64,000 bases of DNA from Hemerocallis citrina (taxonomy: Eukaryota > Streptophyta > Magnoliopsida > Asparagales > Asphodelaceae): contig CM030362.1 in assembly GCA_017893485.1 (NCBI GenBank), forward strand, positions 372,001-436,000. The letters are read 5' to 3'. The position numbers were made by a program, and so were the translations under genes. The notes beneath the pieces are model-generated. The model saw nothing but the letters and a program-made list of their open reading frames with translations. It had not been told where the DNA came from and searched no databases. Positions 22,073 through 34,125 of this stretch are shown here, piece after piece; within the stretch, counting starts at the first letter, position 1, and each line of letters opens with the position of its first letter.

Positions 22073-23872
22073 ATGCATCCAAAAGAGAAGGGGAAGGCAG
22101 CGGTCTCCAGCCGAAGAACCACTTTTCTTCTTCCTCCCCCTCCTCCAGCTCAAGGTGCTCTTCCTCAACAGGCCCCTCCAGTGTCTCGGGGGACTGCCCA
22201 GGGGGGCTCTCGTAGGAGTCGCCCAGAGCAACATCCTCCTCAGGACCATGTCGCGGTCCATAATCCGCCAGTTGACTCTATGGCTTCTCAAAGCCCTCCC
22301 GAGCGGGATCTCCGTCAAGTGAGTGCCAACCGCCAAAAGGGGGTCAACCTCCGAACTCACCTGAATGGATGGTGAACCCTTGGGGGAGTCCATCAACCTG
22401 AGCACCCAGGGGTCTCAAGAGTCCGGACCCCCCGCCGACCGAGGACCAGAAGATCCCCTCCCCTGAGGAGGCAAAGAGAGTTCCCTCAGCGTCATCGGCG
22501 AAGAACTCATTCTCCAATAAGCTGAGCTATACATAGGGACCGCCAAGCTGGAGAGGCACCAGTCATAAGGGCGGAGCTCCAAGATTTTCAAGAGGTCGTT
22601 CTGCAGGCCCTCAACGCCGCTCCCAACCACGAGCAACGGGCACCTAGTCCTGAACATGCCCCAAGCCGTCACCACCACACTCCTAGTCCCCTCTTGCATG
22701 GGAAAGAGTCTAGGGAATCGATAGGATATGAACGAAGGGAAGACTCGGTCTACCGCCGTCTCCACGAGATGGAGAAGCGTCTTGGATGACTTAACAGAGA
22801 AGAGGAACAATGGGCGAGGAATTTCTACCCGAGCAGGCCCCCGTTCTCCCGAGCCATCATAGAAGCCCCGGTCCCGCTAAACTTTAAGCTCCCTAACTTT
22901 GAGTCATACAATGGGGAGTCGGACCCCACCGACCACATCGAGAGTTTTAAAACTCTCATGATGATCCACCAGGCTTCGGATGCACTCCTTTGCAAGACCT
23001 TCCCTGCCATGCTGAAGGGTCTTACGAGAGAATGGTACTCTCGACTCGCCCCGTCCTCCATCTTCTCATTCGATCAGTTCGAGGGTCTTTTCCTCACGCA
23101 TTTCGTGAGCAGCTGCCGCACCGAGAAGACGAGCGACTCCCTACTGTTCCTCAATCAAAATAAGGGCGAATGATTGAAGGACTATGTCAAGCGCTTCACT
23201 GCTGAAGCCAGGTCCGTCGCTTCCTTGGAACCCTCGGTCGCCACTGTCTCCTTCCGGTCCAACATCCTCAATGCTGACCTCAGAGCGTCCCTCGCCAAGA
23301 TGCCCCCTCGGGACTTCTCCGAGCTCCTACTCCAGAGTGAGAAGTACATTCGAGTGGAAAAGGATCTCAACCTCCCCACTCTCGAGGAATCATCTTCCGA
23401 GAACAAATGGAAGAATACGAGCGAAGAAGGGTCCCAGAAACTCCAGAGGGACGACAATGGCCAACGCCGTCCAGCTCCTCGTTTTGAGAAGTTCACCCCC
23501 CTCAATGCTAATATATAAACGGTTCTTATGGAGGTGGACAAAGAAGGGCTACTCCGTGCTCCTCCTAGAATAAGTACCCCTGGCAAGAAAAGAAATAGGG
23601 ATAAGTGGTGCCGCTTTCATAGGGACCACGATCACGACACGAATGATTATCGGGCTCTTAAAGAGGAGATTGAAGAGCTCATACAGCGGGGACACCTGGA
23701 CAGGTTCGTCCAAAGACACGGGGCCGACCTTCCACCTCGAGGAACCTATAAGCGAAGAGAGAGGTCTGCCGAGTTCCAAGATTCAAAACCTGGGGCCGTC
23801 TTCCACCTCATCCAAGGCGTTCCTATGGGGGGAGAACCAAACACCTCCCAAGAGGCCTTCACCCTATCGTAA
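22073..23872 (+). pseudogene. Element 1 gag, multiply disrupted
   Basis: The frame starts at ATG 22073 (MHPKEKGKAAVSS) and breaks near 22375. The retrotransposon gag domain is readable from about 22840 to 23510, with PSRPPFSRAIIEAPVPLNF, ESDPTDHIESFKTLM, EWYSRLAPSSIF and LKDYVKRFTAEARS. It continues in another block to 23872 with WCRFHRDHDHDTNDYRALK, the CCHC-like knuckle region. Stops include TGA at 23172-23174 and TAA at 23516-23518. It aligns with element 2 gag throughout. No pol follows. Confidence 0.88.
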
Positions 23873-24039
23873 AAGTAGGATCTCGGTTTTCAATAAGACC
23901 GATGCTTGTAACACGGCTAAGAAGCATGTAATAATGGCTCGCCCTACTGAAGCGGCCACTTAGTTTATCTCAATAAAACTTAACATTTTTTCATTAAAAA
24001 TTATTGCTTTTGCTTCATCTCCATCTTTCCGAGTCACGT

Positions 24040-24443
24040 TTACGACTCGTTAAATGGTGAGTTCAGAGTCCAGCTTCTCCTACATAGCTGCTCCCAGAAC
24101 TTACTAAGCTCAAAAAACGAGTTTGGAGTCCAATACTTAGTTCGACGTTACTTTAGCCGCTTGCAAACATGCAAGGGCGGGGCAGCTCACCATTTGGAAT
24201 TGCTTCTACAACTCATTAACTCCCTCTAACAACAAGTTCGGAGTCCAAAACTTGGCTCGATTCCTCTTTAACAACTCGCTTACAAGCGAGTAAGAAGTGG
24301 TTCGCCATTCGGAATCACTCCCACAACTGTTGAATCTCTTTAAACGACAAGTTCGGAGTTCAAAACTTGGCTCGATTCCTCTTCAACTACCCGCTTACAA
24401 GCGAGTAAGAAGTGGTTCGCCATTCGGAATTACTCCCACAACT
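24040..24443 (+). repeat. Tandem repeats downstream of element 1 gag, left of the solo LTR
   Basis: Units of about 117 bp contain aagttcggagtccaaaactt, ctcgattcctctt and ccattcggaat..ctcccacaactgttga. The array is the counterpart of the roughly 110-bp array in element 2 (38044-38480). It is interrupted by the solo LTR at 24449. Confidence 0.8.
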
Positions 24444-24448
24444 GTTGA

Positions 24449-27322
24449 TGTAATACCCCGATTTTTTAAATATATGAAAGATTATTTATTTTCACATATG
24501 GTATGCTTGAGTAGCATGTTGACTATTATTTCCCAACATGATGATTAAAGAGTATTGTTTTCTATAAAGCATTTTCTTAAAGCCCAATGATTAGTTTGCT
24601 TATTTATTTTTTTTTTTTTGAAATAATTATTTTGGCCCAAATTAATTAAAGCCCATGGTTTAAATCCTTTTATTTTTTACAACTTGTTTTGTGTAATATT
24701 TTTTTTTTAAGACTTGTCATGAGTGTACAAGTTTTATTAGTGTGGTTGGTGCATGCACGTGCATTTCGCATACACGTGCATGGAGCACTCTTGTGGCCGG
24801 ATGTGAATTGGGAAGTGGGGTGAATCATGGGTAGTTGTGTAGAGGTGTGGGTAGTTATTTCAACCCCCTAGTGCATCCTAACCCTTGATCCTACAACTCC
24901 CTAATAAATCCTAGCCCTCTATTCCACTTATTTTCTAGTATAAATACCCCTCTCATTTCCCTATCTCTTTTACACTAAGATTATTATTGTAAGAGAGGTA
25001 TTTTATGAGTTGTGTGTGGGTGCTTTTCTGTGGAGGCCGAGTAGTTTCTGAAGAGTTCGGTGTGGGGCAAGGAGCAAGGAGCGAGGAGTCGTTCACTACA
25101 TTGAGGAGTTTTTGCGGGATTTCGATTATTTCTTCAAATAAGGTGGGTGTTTCTCAGGACTTCTAATGTAGGAATTATACCATGATTATTATAATTGCTA
25201 CCATGTTATGTATAGTAAATTCAACGTATTAGAAATTGCCTGAGCATGCTGATGATAATAAGAACAAAAAGGTCGGTACAGTCGACTGTCACGTAAACCA
25301 GTCGACTGGTACGAGACCATTATTTTCATGATGTGATAATAAACATGTATGCAAAACAGTCGTAATAGTACGATTACTAAGTTCATATTTCCCTGTGACA
25401 CATATGATGGAGGGAAGGTGAACAGATGAAGAGAACTAGCGATGAATAACAAAACTAAGAACGGTCGGTGCAGTCGACTGACGACGTGTTCAGCCGACTA
25501 GTGCATTGATCTAATTATGATTATTCGGCAATTCCATGAAACGAGATATTCCATTATGTTGACCTAGTATAATGATTTGAGATTTATATCTTCATCTTCG
25601 CAAGAAGTTATGAATAAGTGTGAATGCATGTTTAAAGTATTTTCCTTAAAGAAAAGACAATATTAGTAACTTGAAATTCCATGCTGCGATGTTATTGAAC
25701 CAGTAAGAAGTGTGGTGTTTATGAAACATGAATGTGTGTATACTGTGATAAAAGTGCATGTGTGAACGGTTGGAAAGATAATTCCTGATTTTGAATTCTG
25801 AAACTGTCCAGTCGACTTAATGCGTGTAGCAAGTCGACTGAGCTGAACATCGAAATGTGCTATTAAAAATCCCAGGACAGACGACTGATGGATGAACAGT
25901 CGACTGTCACGTGGATAACATTGTGAACATGAAAAGTTGCGGAACAGCCGACTGGCCGTGTGCAGCAGTCGACTCTCCCGAGTATTTTTATGATGAATTT
26001 GTATTGACTGTATGAGTCGACTGGTGTCCTTCCAAATCGACTGTACAGAGGGAATTTTGATATGTAAGAGATTTCATTTTTGATTACTGTTGAAAGTTGT
26101 AGACTTTATGATTGAGGTCGATGAACTCTTTTTATGGCTGTATGGATTTATGTAAGATGAATTATAGATGTGAATTGAGAATTAAATGAACATGAAAGGC
26201 TAAGATCATGATAAGAAAGTCTGTAAGACTCTAAGATGAATTATGAGCTGAGAGTGCTCAATTGGAATTTGTGAATTGGAAATTGAAACGAAGAGTAGCT
26301 AAGTCTCCCCCGGCAGTGAAATGAATGAAATGATATTGAGAAGAAGACCAAGGTTGGTCATGTGTAAATGAAATGAATAAGTCCGGTTTGGTGGAGAGGC
26401 TAACTCTAGAGCTTTGATTTGTATTCATGATTCTAATATTTAGTACATAGTGAAGAGGTGATGAAAGTGAGAGAAAAACATAAGTATGAGAACTAGAGTT
26501 TACGGTGCGGGTGTGTGAGCCGCAGAATGCATGCTTGATGAGTCAAGACATGGCGCGGGCACAACTCAGAATGATCGGACTTTAGTCACGCTTGTGGGAT
26601 GTTTGGTGACTGCAAGAGGATTGTGTTCAGGGAGGAGGCTTGAATTGCCGCAGAATGCATGCTTGATGAGTCAAGACATGGTGCGGAATTCCACTCCAGG
26701 GGCCAGGACACGTTCTTGTACTCATAGATCATCTAGGATACTCACCGTAATTACAGAAGTAGATTAAGTCATGGCGAGGGATTGAACCCTACAAAAGTGA
26801 AGAACTATTAAGAGGCTTGCCCTCGGACCTATGTAGTATGGGATGCATAGAATCCGAACAAGTGCGCATTAGTGCCATGTAAATTAAGTAATTGCATTAA
26901 GGATTAAGTGCACAATCACGACACGACATCATTAAGATTTTCCCCTTTACTTTAATTGCTGTGTGAACAAGTTTGTGATCTGTTAAGAAATGAGATTCGT
27001 TATACTGTTCCTGGCATAGAGAGGATGGCCATGTATAACTATCGTCGGTTGAATAAACTGACGTACCCACAGTTTTGTATGCAGGATAAACGACATGTTA
27101 AAGGTTAAAGAGGAATGGATGCATAAAGATGTTACCATGTTGTTGTACATTTATGTAAATGTTGTAAATTTTACTTCCGCTGTGCAAATGAAAAGTGTGT
27201 TATTGATGTAAACTCTGATGTAAAAAGAAAAGTTTGAATTTCCTTATAAAATTGTACTAAAGAAAGTGAAAAGATCCTATAGAACATCTCGAATTCAGTG
27301 ATTTGGGATTCGGGGCATTACA
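24449..27322 (+). mobile_element. Solo LTR, 2874 bp, Ty3 chromovirus-like, nested in element 1
   Basis: It starts TGTAATACCCCG and ends CGGGGCATTACA, giving an inverted TGTAAT / ATTACA terminus. It is flanked by a perfect 5-bp duplication, GTTGA at 24444-24448 and 27323-27327. No internal domain or second LTR is present, so it is a product of LTR-LTR recombination. Long LTRs with TGTAAYRCCCC starts are typical of plant Tekay-like chromoviruses (family knowledge). Inside are six paired AGTCGACT-type motifs (25279-26043) and a direct repeat of about 38 bp (26518-26557 and 26648-26686). Confidence 0.93.
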
Positions 27323-27327
27323 GTTGA

Positions 27328-28020
27328 GTCTCACTTAAACAACAAGTTCGGAGCTCAACTCTTCCATAGAGTTGCTCCTCAAACTTGTCTCCCAAATGGC
27401 TCTCTCCTAGAGCCAAGCTCTTCGCTCCGCTCGCCTCCAAAGTGGGCCTCTTCCAAGCGAGTTCGGAGCTCAAAGCTCTCCCCTAGAGTTGCTTCTCAAA
27501 CTCGTCTCCCAAATGGCTCTCTCCTAGAGCCTTGTAAAGCCCTTTGCTCTGCTCGCCTCCAAAGCAGACCTCTTCTCAACGAGTTCGGAGCACAACTCTC
27601 CCCTAGAGTTGCTCCTCAAACTTGTCTCCCAAATGGATCTTTACTAGAGCCAATCCCTTCGTCCCACTCGCCTCCCGAGTGGGCCTCTTCTAAGCGAGTT
27701 CAGAGCTCAAAACTCTCCCTAGAGTTGCTCCTCAAACTCGTCTTCCGAATGGCTCTCTCCTAGAGCCTTGTGATGTTCTTCACTCCGCTCGCCTCTAAAG
27801 CGGACCTCTTCACAACGATTTCGGAGCACGACTCTCTCCTAGAGTTGCTCCTCAAGCTTGCCTCCCAAATGTCTCTCTCCTAGGGCCAAGTTCTTCGTCC
27901 TACTCGCCTCCCGAGTGGTCCTCTTCTAAGCGAGTTCGGAGCTCAAAACTCTCCCTTAGAGTTGCTCCTCAAACTCGTCTCCCGAATGGGCCTTGTGAGG
28001 ATCCTCCTAGCTCATCTCCT
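27328..28020 (+). repeat. Tandem array right of the solo LTR, about 117-bp units
   Basis: Six units begin near 27340, 27457, 27575, 27690, 27808 and 27920. Each contains gagttcggagctcaaa, ctagagttgctcctcaaact, a tctccc(a/g)aatggctctct block and cgctcgcctcc. It continues the array that the solo LTR split. Confidence 0.88.
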
Positions 28021-28720
28021 TCGCCCCTGGGAGTGGAGTTCCTCTTCGAAGATTCTGAAAACCAAAACACTCCTCAACTTCATGAAGACAAGGATGTTGC
28101 AGGGCTATTTTGACAAGGAAGAAGGGTGATTCTTCAACCCACTCCTAAAAAGAAGTTGTAGATCTTCGAGTTAGCTTCGAAACGAGGGATCGCAAACCCC
28201 GATTGGATCTCCGTAGCACCAGAAAAGTGGATCACACGCAGCTGTGCCGAGCGAGAAAATGGCAAAAACTATCGCCTCGTGATTCGCGCCATGATCGTGA
28301 TCAACCATCCAGATCTCACCACGTACTTTGGATCTTCAATCCGAGCAACTTGCATTCTAAGCTGCGTATTGGAAAAAACGTCTTTCTCCTCGTAATTCGC
28401 CCCAAGATCTTGATCAGACGGCTCAGATCTCGCCACGTCGACCAAAATCACATTTTTCGTGATCCGCGCCTTCGTGCCTCGTGATTCGCGCCATGATCAT
28501 GATCGACCGTCCAGATTGAGCCACGTAGCTCGGATCTACAATCCGAGCTACTGAGCTACCAAGCTGCAAAATGGCAAAAAACTACCTCAAAATTCGTGTT
28601 CAAACACGATCTACGACTCAGATTCACTCAAGAACAAACAACAACAAAAAAAAGAAAAAGAGGTAAAAGGGTTAATGGGTCGGGCCCAAACCCGTTTGGA
28701 CCCAAACCCGAACCAACCCG
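28021..28720. other. Element 1 non-coding region with dispersed repeats
   Basis: Repeated cgtgattcgcgccatgatc and ccagat(c/t)..gccacgt motifs occur three times. Homologous motifs are seen in the 3' region of element 2 (43650-45760). No gene. Confidence 0.55.
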
Positions 28721-29650
28721 TTACCCTACTTCTTCTTCTCTTCCAAGTCTCCCGCCAAAACCAAAGCAAAAAAAAAAAACCACTCCTCTCCTCTCCTTCA
28801 CTGGGCGTCGAGACCCCATAGGCGAGCGCGAGCTCACCTCCGTTCACTGCTCTCCTCCCTCGCCATGCTCGCCAAGCTCCCGAGCTCACCTAACCCCCTC
28901 TTGATCGAGCTCCCAACCTCTCTCTCGCCGACTCATGCCAAAGCAATCGCCGACGAGCTCGAGCTCGAGCTCCAACGACAGCCACCTTCTTCGGAGCTCT
29001 CTCCGTCATCAGCTCCTCCTCAAGCTCGACCCATGACCGAGCTCCATTGTCTCCTTCGCGAGCTTACCTCCAACACCGAGCTCGTCTCCACACCGTCGAG
29101 GCTCTCCTCCCGAAGCGCCGAGCTCAAAGCTCCCCTTCCTCGCCGAGCGCCTCCACCGCCGAACTCCTCGCCAAGCTCATCACTGAGCTCAAGGCCTCCG
29201 CCGCCGAGCTCCGTCTCCAATGCCGAGCTCATCGCTGCCGAGCTCATCGTCGCCAAGCTCCTCATAGCTTCGAACCCGTGGCCATCAACCTCCAATATCG
29301 AAGCTCGAGCTCCCCTCGACCTCTCCATCACTCTCGTCGCATCCCAAGCTCCTCACCGACGAGCGTCACCTCCACTCCTCTCCAAGCTCCAATAGCAAGC
29401 TCCGAGCTCCTCACCTCGTCGACCTCCGAAGACGAGCTCCCTCGTCGACCTCCCTCGCGAGCTCCGACATCGAGTCCTTTCCGTTGAGCTCCGATGCCGA
29501 ACTTTACGAGCTCCGAGCTCGAACTCGCGACCACGCTTCACCATCACCGAGCTCCCCCGTCGATCTCCACTTCGCGAGCTGCTGCCGCTTCGAGGACGAA
29601 GACGAAGGAGAAGGGCGGAGTTGAGTCGAAAACGAAAGGAGAAGAGACAG
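28721..29650 (+). other. GAGCTC-dense GC-rich segment of element 1, gene status unknown
   Basis: The hexamer gagctc and its near forms recur every 10-40 bp. Frames are open on both strands as a result, including 28865-29395 (+). The translation is Ser/Pro/Leu-rich without a domain. A leader-like CT-rich stretch precedes the ATG at 28865. It could be a decayed captured gene or a simple repeat expansion. Confidence 0.35.
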
Positions 29651-29721
29651 AGCGAGAGGAAAAGGAAGGAAAGAAAGAAAGAAAGAAAGAAAAAAAAATT
29701 AAATATATATATATATATATA

Positions 29722-29894
29722 GGGGGAAAAGGGTTATGAGCAACTTGCTCATTTAGTAAATAAGCAATTGATGGTGTGGCCTACATGTGATTGGAAAAGT
29801 TTTAAAAGGGTTGGTTGTCCAATGTATCACATGCATGTCACATAATCAATTGCTTATTTACTAAATGAGCAAGTTGCCCATATCCCCTTTACCC
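29722..29894. mobile_element. Stowaway-sized MITE, 173 bp, nested in element 1
   Basis: TIRs are about 50 bp: the left arm contains gagcaacttgctcatttag and the right arm the inverted ctaaatgagcaagttgc. They also share aataagcaattgat. It is flanked by TA on both sides, though inside TA-rich DNA, so the duplication is weak evidence. (TG)n follows at about 29903-29962. Confidence 0.8.
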
Positions 29895-29962
<68 letters not shown>

Positions 29963-29965
<3 letters not shown>

Positions 29966-30714
29966 GCGCGCCACATGGCGGTCAACGACAGCGTTGACCG
30001 CACCACGTGGCGTCATCTGGTGGGTCGACAATGAATTTCGAGCAAAACGTGTTCTGAACTGCTCATGTGAAGAAAAATGCTGCCGAGCCACACGCGCTGT
30101 CAGATCATCCCAAAATTCATGACACGACCTGATCAACGCACAGATTGGTGCCATGCGTCCAGCAAAATGCTCCGCTTTGTGATGCGCGCCATCTGATCAT
30201 GATCAACGTCCAGAAACGTGCCACGTGGCTCCGCTTTGTGATGCGCGCCATCAGATCATGATCGACGTCCAGAAATGTGCCGTATGTCCAGGTAATATTG
30301 AATTAATTAATTTATTTATTTTTCTGAATTAATTATTTAAAAAATCAAAAAAAATTAATTAAAAAATTCTTAAAATAATTATTAATTCGAAAAATTATTT
30401 TAAAATTCTGAAAATAATAATTATTAAATTAGAATAATTAATTAAAATTTTCGATAATTAATTATTTAATTCGAAAAATGAATAAAAATTTCAAAAAAAT
30501 GAGAAAAAATTCAGAAAAAATCTGGAAAAAACACAAAAATCCAGAAAATTCTGAGGATATTTTTGGGTATTTTACAAGCTCAAGATAACATCGCTACACC
30601 TCGAGCAAGAACCGAACTCCCTTAAGATCACCGATAAAATCTCGTACGCCATTAGAACAACATAACTACTCCTCAAAGACTGTAGAACTCAGTCTCCACG
30701 AGTGGGGGGACTCG
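29963..30714. other. Element 1 3' internal region, no gene
   Basis: It contains two to three copies of gatgcgcgccatc..gatcatgatc (30180-30290), then a very AT-rich tract (30298-30560). A G-rich stretch (gagtggggggactcg) directly before the 3' LTR is the likely polypurine tract. The same order, with gagtggggggctcg, precedes the 3' LTR of element 2. Confidence 0.6.
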
Positions 30715-31290
30715 TGATATGGCTAAAAATGGGATTAAATCGGGGCCGTTCGAATCGGACACGAACCTTAAAGCTCGGGGGTAAAACGGTAATTTTACCT
30801 ACAAACCGGTCTGAAATGGGGACTGGGTATTTCTTCAAAACCCAATAACCCATAAACAGATCTGTCTTACTAGGTACGGGTCCCAACCCGTTACAAACCA
30901 GTTCAGAAGGATAAAGAAGAATTCAGATTCATAATTATCCCTAAAGAGGTGGTCTTAACCACTTCTATCCATTGACACCGGGAAGTAGAGATATGTTCTT
31001 ATCTCGAAACGGATTCCTAAGGCAACTATAAAAATCCCTCTCCCCCGACCATAAGAAGGTAATCAATCTTTTTCAAGTAAAAGCTCTTTCTTCATCATTC
31101 TGTTTACTGACTTGAGCGTCGGAGGGTGCGTCGCCGGGTTTTATCCCGGTGTATCGCACATTTTGCAGGTTCGCGGCAGCAGCAAGAGACTGATCAACAA
31201 TTTGGTGAAGGTCAACAGGTTTGCCTCGTTCGTTTCCTCAAGAATCCACAAATTCTATCTATTGCCCCCACACTAGATTCAGCGGCAACA
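30715..31290 (+). repeat. Element 1 3' LTR (576 bp)
   Basis: TGATATGG...GCAACA; pairs with 21428-22002. Ends are intact. Confidence 0.93.
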
Positions 31291-31319
31291 CCATACAACC
31301 CTATCGTCTGGCCCAGAGG

Positions 31320-32062
<743 letters not shown>

Positions 32063-32085
32063 GATTGGTGCCGTCTGTGGGAAAA
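32063..32085 (+). other. Element 2 primer-binding site
   Basis: gattggtgccgtctgtggga directly abuts the LTR, as in element 1. Confidence 0.75.
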
Positions 32086-32135
32086 CCACACGAATAGCCT
32101 CAGCCTCTTCATCTTCAACTAGCCCTTCTCCAACC

Positions 32136-34125
32136 ATGCCTCCGAAGAAGGTCAGATCTAGGGGGTCCAACCGCGGACCCAATGCCCCCGATCAGTAGGA
32201 GGAAGTCCCTGTCCACCCTGCTCCGCAGCCCGAACATCTTCCTCCCCCGGCCCAACAGGGCCAGCCTCCTCTTCCGAGCCAACAACCCCCAAATGGTCCT
32301 ACCGGTCAGAACCAGCGGAGGCAGAAACAACCACTCCATCCGGACCATGTCTCAATTCACAATGCCTCCTCGGACTCTATGGCTTCCCATCACCCCCGAC
32401 CCTCCGACCTCCGCAACACCGTTCTGAATTGCCAAAAGGAAGAGGACCTTCGCAACCACCTAGATGAGAGGCGGGCCCGAGAGGGAGCCTCCCGCCAGCA
32501 TCATGGTGAGCGATCTCCTCATCGCCGAGACGGTAGGAGGTCTCCGGACCGAAGGGGCCGGGGGGGATCTCCCGAGCGTCGTAGGAGGAGGCCGCACTCC
32601 CCTGCTGACCGACATCATCCAAGGGACAATGAGGCACCGATCACTCGTGTCGAGTTCCTACAGTTCTAGGAGACTGTCCTGCAGGCCCTCAACCTTCGCC
32701 CCAACAACCACAATGCCCAGAGGGTTCCAACACCCCCACGGGTACCAAGTCCTCGCCACCGATCCAGAAGTCCTCTCCCGGCTCCCAGTCGCCAGCAGCA
32801 CCCCTATAGTCCTCGCCGATTCCAGGACTATCGACGCCGCAGTCCCCGCTCCCCTTCCTATGAAGAAGAGTCCAGGGGATCGTATGATTACCAATGGAGG
32901 GACGATGCCCTCTACCGTCGTCTCCACGAGATGGAGTGGCATGGACAAAGAGGAGGAGTCGAGAGCAGGGACCGTCCGCCCCAGCAGACCCCCCTTCTCT
33001 CGGACGATCATGGAGGCCCCCATACCGAAGGGTTTCAAACCTCCGCAGTTTGAAACGTACTCAGGGGAGTCCGACCCAGTTGATCACGTCGAAAGCTTCA
33101 AGACCTTAATGCTGATCCATCAAGCTTCCGACGCCATGCTCTGCAAGACCTTCCCTGCCACCCTCAAGGGGTCGGCACGGGAATGGTACTCCAGGCTTGC
33201 TCCCTCCTCCATCTTCTCGTTCGAGCAGTTCGAGACGCTCTTCATAACTCACTTTGTGAGTAGCAGGCGAACGGAGAAGACTAGCCTCTCCCTACTCCAC
33301 CTCCGACAGGAGAGGGGAGAAAAGCTGAGGGATTATGTGAGGAGATTTACCGCGGAGGTCAGGTCAATAGCCACCCTCGACCAGTCCGTGGCGACCGTTG
33401 CGTTCCAGTCGAACGTCCTCAACTCCAACCTCCGGTCGTCCCTCGCCAAGAAGCCCCTGCACAACTTCGCCGATCTTCTCCTAAGATGTGAGAAGTACAT
33501 TCGGGCGGAAGAGGCCGAGTGCCTCCCAAATTTCGGAGGATCGGCCTCCGGATCGAAGAGGAAGGCGACAGAGGAGGAGGGGTCCAAGAAGCTGCAGAAG
33601 GACAACGGCGGTCAGCGCCGTCCTCCCCCTAGATTCGAGAAGTTCACTCCCCTCACCACCAATGTCTCCACTATCCTGATGGAAGTGGAAAAGGAGGGGG
33701 TTATACCTCCAGCTCCGAGGATGAACACCCCGGCCAAGAGAAAGAACAAGGAGAAATGGTACTGTTACCACCGGGACCACGGCCATGACACCAACGACTG
33801 CAGGGCGTTGAAAAATGAGATCGGAGCCCTCATCCAGAGAGGGCAGTTGGCCAAATTTGTTAAGGCAAATGATCGGGGAGACCGCACCACTCCCCCGCCT
33901 CGGGGGGCTAACAAACGCTCCGAGCGGCGCGACGAGACCCCCGAGTTCGAGGAAGAACGAGTTCTACACCTCATCCACGGAGGCCCCATGGGGGGCTCCT
34001 CCAACTCCTCTCGGAAGGCCTTCGTCCGAGAGGTCAACTCAGTTCACAGCACCCCTCCTCCCAAAGGCCTCGGCGTCCCAGTGACTTTCTCCAATGAAGA
34101 CCTCAGGGGGTCAGAACTCCCCACT
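32136..34125 (+). pseudogene. Element 2 gag, with stops and a frameshift
   Basis: The start is ATG 32136 (MPPKKVRSRGSN), 74 bp after the PBS. TAG codons interrupt at 32196-32198 and 32667-32669. The Arg/Ser-rich N-terminal part stays in this frame to about 32940, where an indel moves reading to the frame that holds the gag domain (33000-33500, with FKPPQFETYSGESDPVDHV, EWYSRLAPSSIFSF and LRDYVRRFTAEVRS). A later knuckle-like region is WYCYHRDHGHDTNDCRALK. Comparison with element 1 (RRLHEMEKRL at the same place) shows the shift is a local deletion near 32937. Gag would form the virus-like particle. Confidence 0.9.

Larger units (their letters stand above)
21428..31290 (+). mobile_element. Ty3/Gypsy Tat-like LTR element 1, gag-only, with nested insertions
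   Basis: The LTRs are 21428-22002 and 30715-31290, both starting TGATATGG and ending GCAACA. Flanking pentamers are tcata and ccata, a probable 5-bp duplication with one change. The PBS follows the 5' LTR. A decayed gag is present, but protease, RT, RNase H and integrase are missing without any remnant. Sequence goes straight from the gag end (23872) to non-coding DNA homologous to the part downstream of integrase in element 2. The remainder is tandem repeats and GC-rich non-coding DNA. LTR divergence is clearly higher than in element 2. The structure is that of a gag-only terminal-repeat element that would need pol supplied in trans. Confidence 0.9.

Noticed and set aside
28865..29395. 176-codon plus-strand frame in the GAGCTC-rich segment as a gene
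   Set aside because: Low-complexity Ser/Pro/Leu sequence, open frames on both strands, no domain and no splice context; listed only as unknown.
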